A model generated the notes under the pieces. That model saw only the letters and a list, made by a program, of their open reading frames with translations, was not told the origin of the DNA and did no database searches. A DNA stretch of 5,167 nt, from the NCBI GenBank assembly GCA_017411885.1, contig JAFQPF010000177.1:1-5167 (forward strand), given 5' to 3'. This DNA is from Clostridia bacterium (lineage in GTDB: Bacteria > Bacillota_A > Clostridia > Oscillospirales > CAG-272). Positions within the stretch are counted from its first letter, which is position 1, and every line of letters begins with the position of its first letter. This document shows, piece by piece, positions 5,129 to 5,167 of the stretch. A program made the position numbers and the translations under genes.

Positions 5129-5167
5129 ACGGAGGGAGAGAAAAAACGAACAAGAAGCAAAGATGAA

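Larger units (their letters stand above)
4752..5167. other. Gene-free intergenic stretch rich in inverted repeats
   Basis: I see no credible protein gene in these 416 bases. The longest open frames (plus 4827-5099 and 4960-5166, minus 4898-5095) have no ribosome binding site, run straight through the palindromes, and give Cys/Arg/Pro-rich sequences with no domain. The stretch is dominated by an isolated 14-bp-arm hairpin (4759-4790) and a hairpin cluster (4917-5128). Between them, 4803-4916 shows nothing I can name. The last bases contain an ATG at 5163, too close to the edge to judge. Confidence 0.75.

Overview
The window looks like chromosome from an anaerobic, gut- or rumen-type Firmicute, most like Ruminococcus or a relative in the Oscillospiraceae. 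The clues are strong GGAGG-type ribosome binding sites, sigma-70-like promoters with AT-rich upstream DNA, a gapA with highly biased codon use, a secreted Ig-like/SGNH hydrolase, and GC-rich palindromic intergenic repeats of a kind I associate with that group. The taxonomic call is inference.

Layout. (1) Bases 1-1495, minus strand: the first 498 codons of a secreted protein with a signal peptide, an unrecognised N-terminal region, a bacterial Ig-like domain and an SGNH/GDSL hydrolase domain. It runs off the left edge. (2) Bases 1496-1722: a divergent control region. It holds a TTGACT-N17-TACAAT promoter for the rightward gene, and a perfect 8-bp-arm palindrome over the likely -35 zone of the leftward gene. 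(3) Bases 1723-2511, plus: an AraC-family regulator of 262 aa, closed by a good intrinsic terminator. (4) Bases 2634-3380, plus: a 248-aa membrane-anchored protein of unknown function with its own promoter. (5) Bases 3588-4622, plus: gapA, glyceraldehyde-3-phosphate dehydrogenase, complete and apparently monocistronic, with its own promoter, a leader hairpin and a strong terminator at 4721-4751. (6) Bases 4752-5167: no convincing gene. This stretch is packed with perfect short inverted repeats: an isolated 14-bp-arm hairpin and then a run of seven hairpins from 4917 to 5128.

How it fits together. The regulator and the hydrolase are divergent neighbours, so the simplest hypothesis is that the regulator controls the hydrolase through the palindrome, perhaps in response to a plant-derived carbohydrate. 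The gapA unit is housekeeping glycolysis. The membrane protein has no evident link to either side. No CRISPR array, tRNA, rRNA, transposase or phage gene was seen. The parts most worth a second look are the operator-like palindrome, the uncharacterised N-terminal region of the hydrolase, and the hairpin array downstream of gapA.
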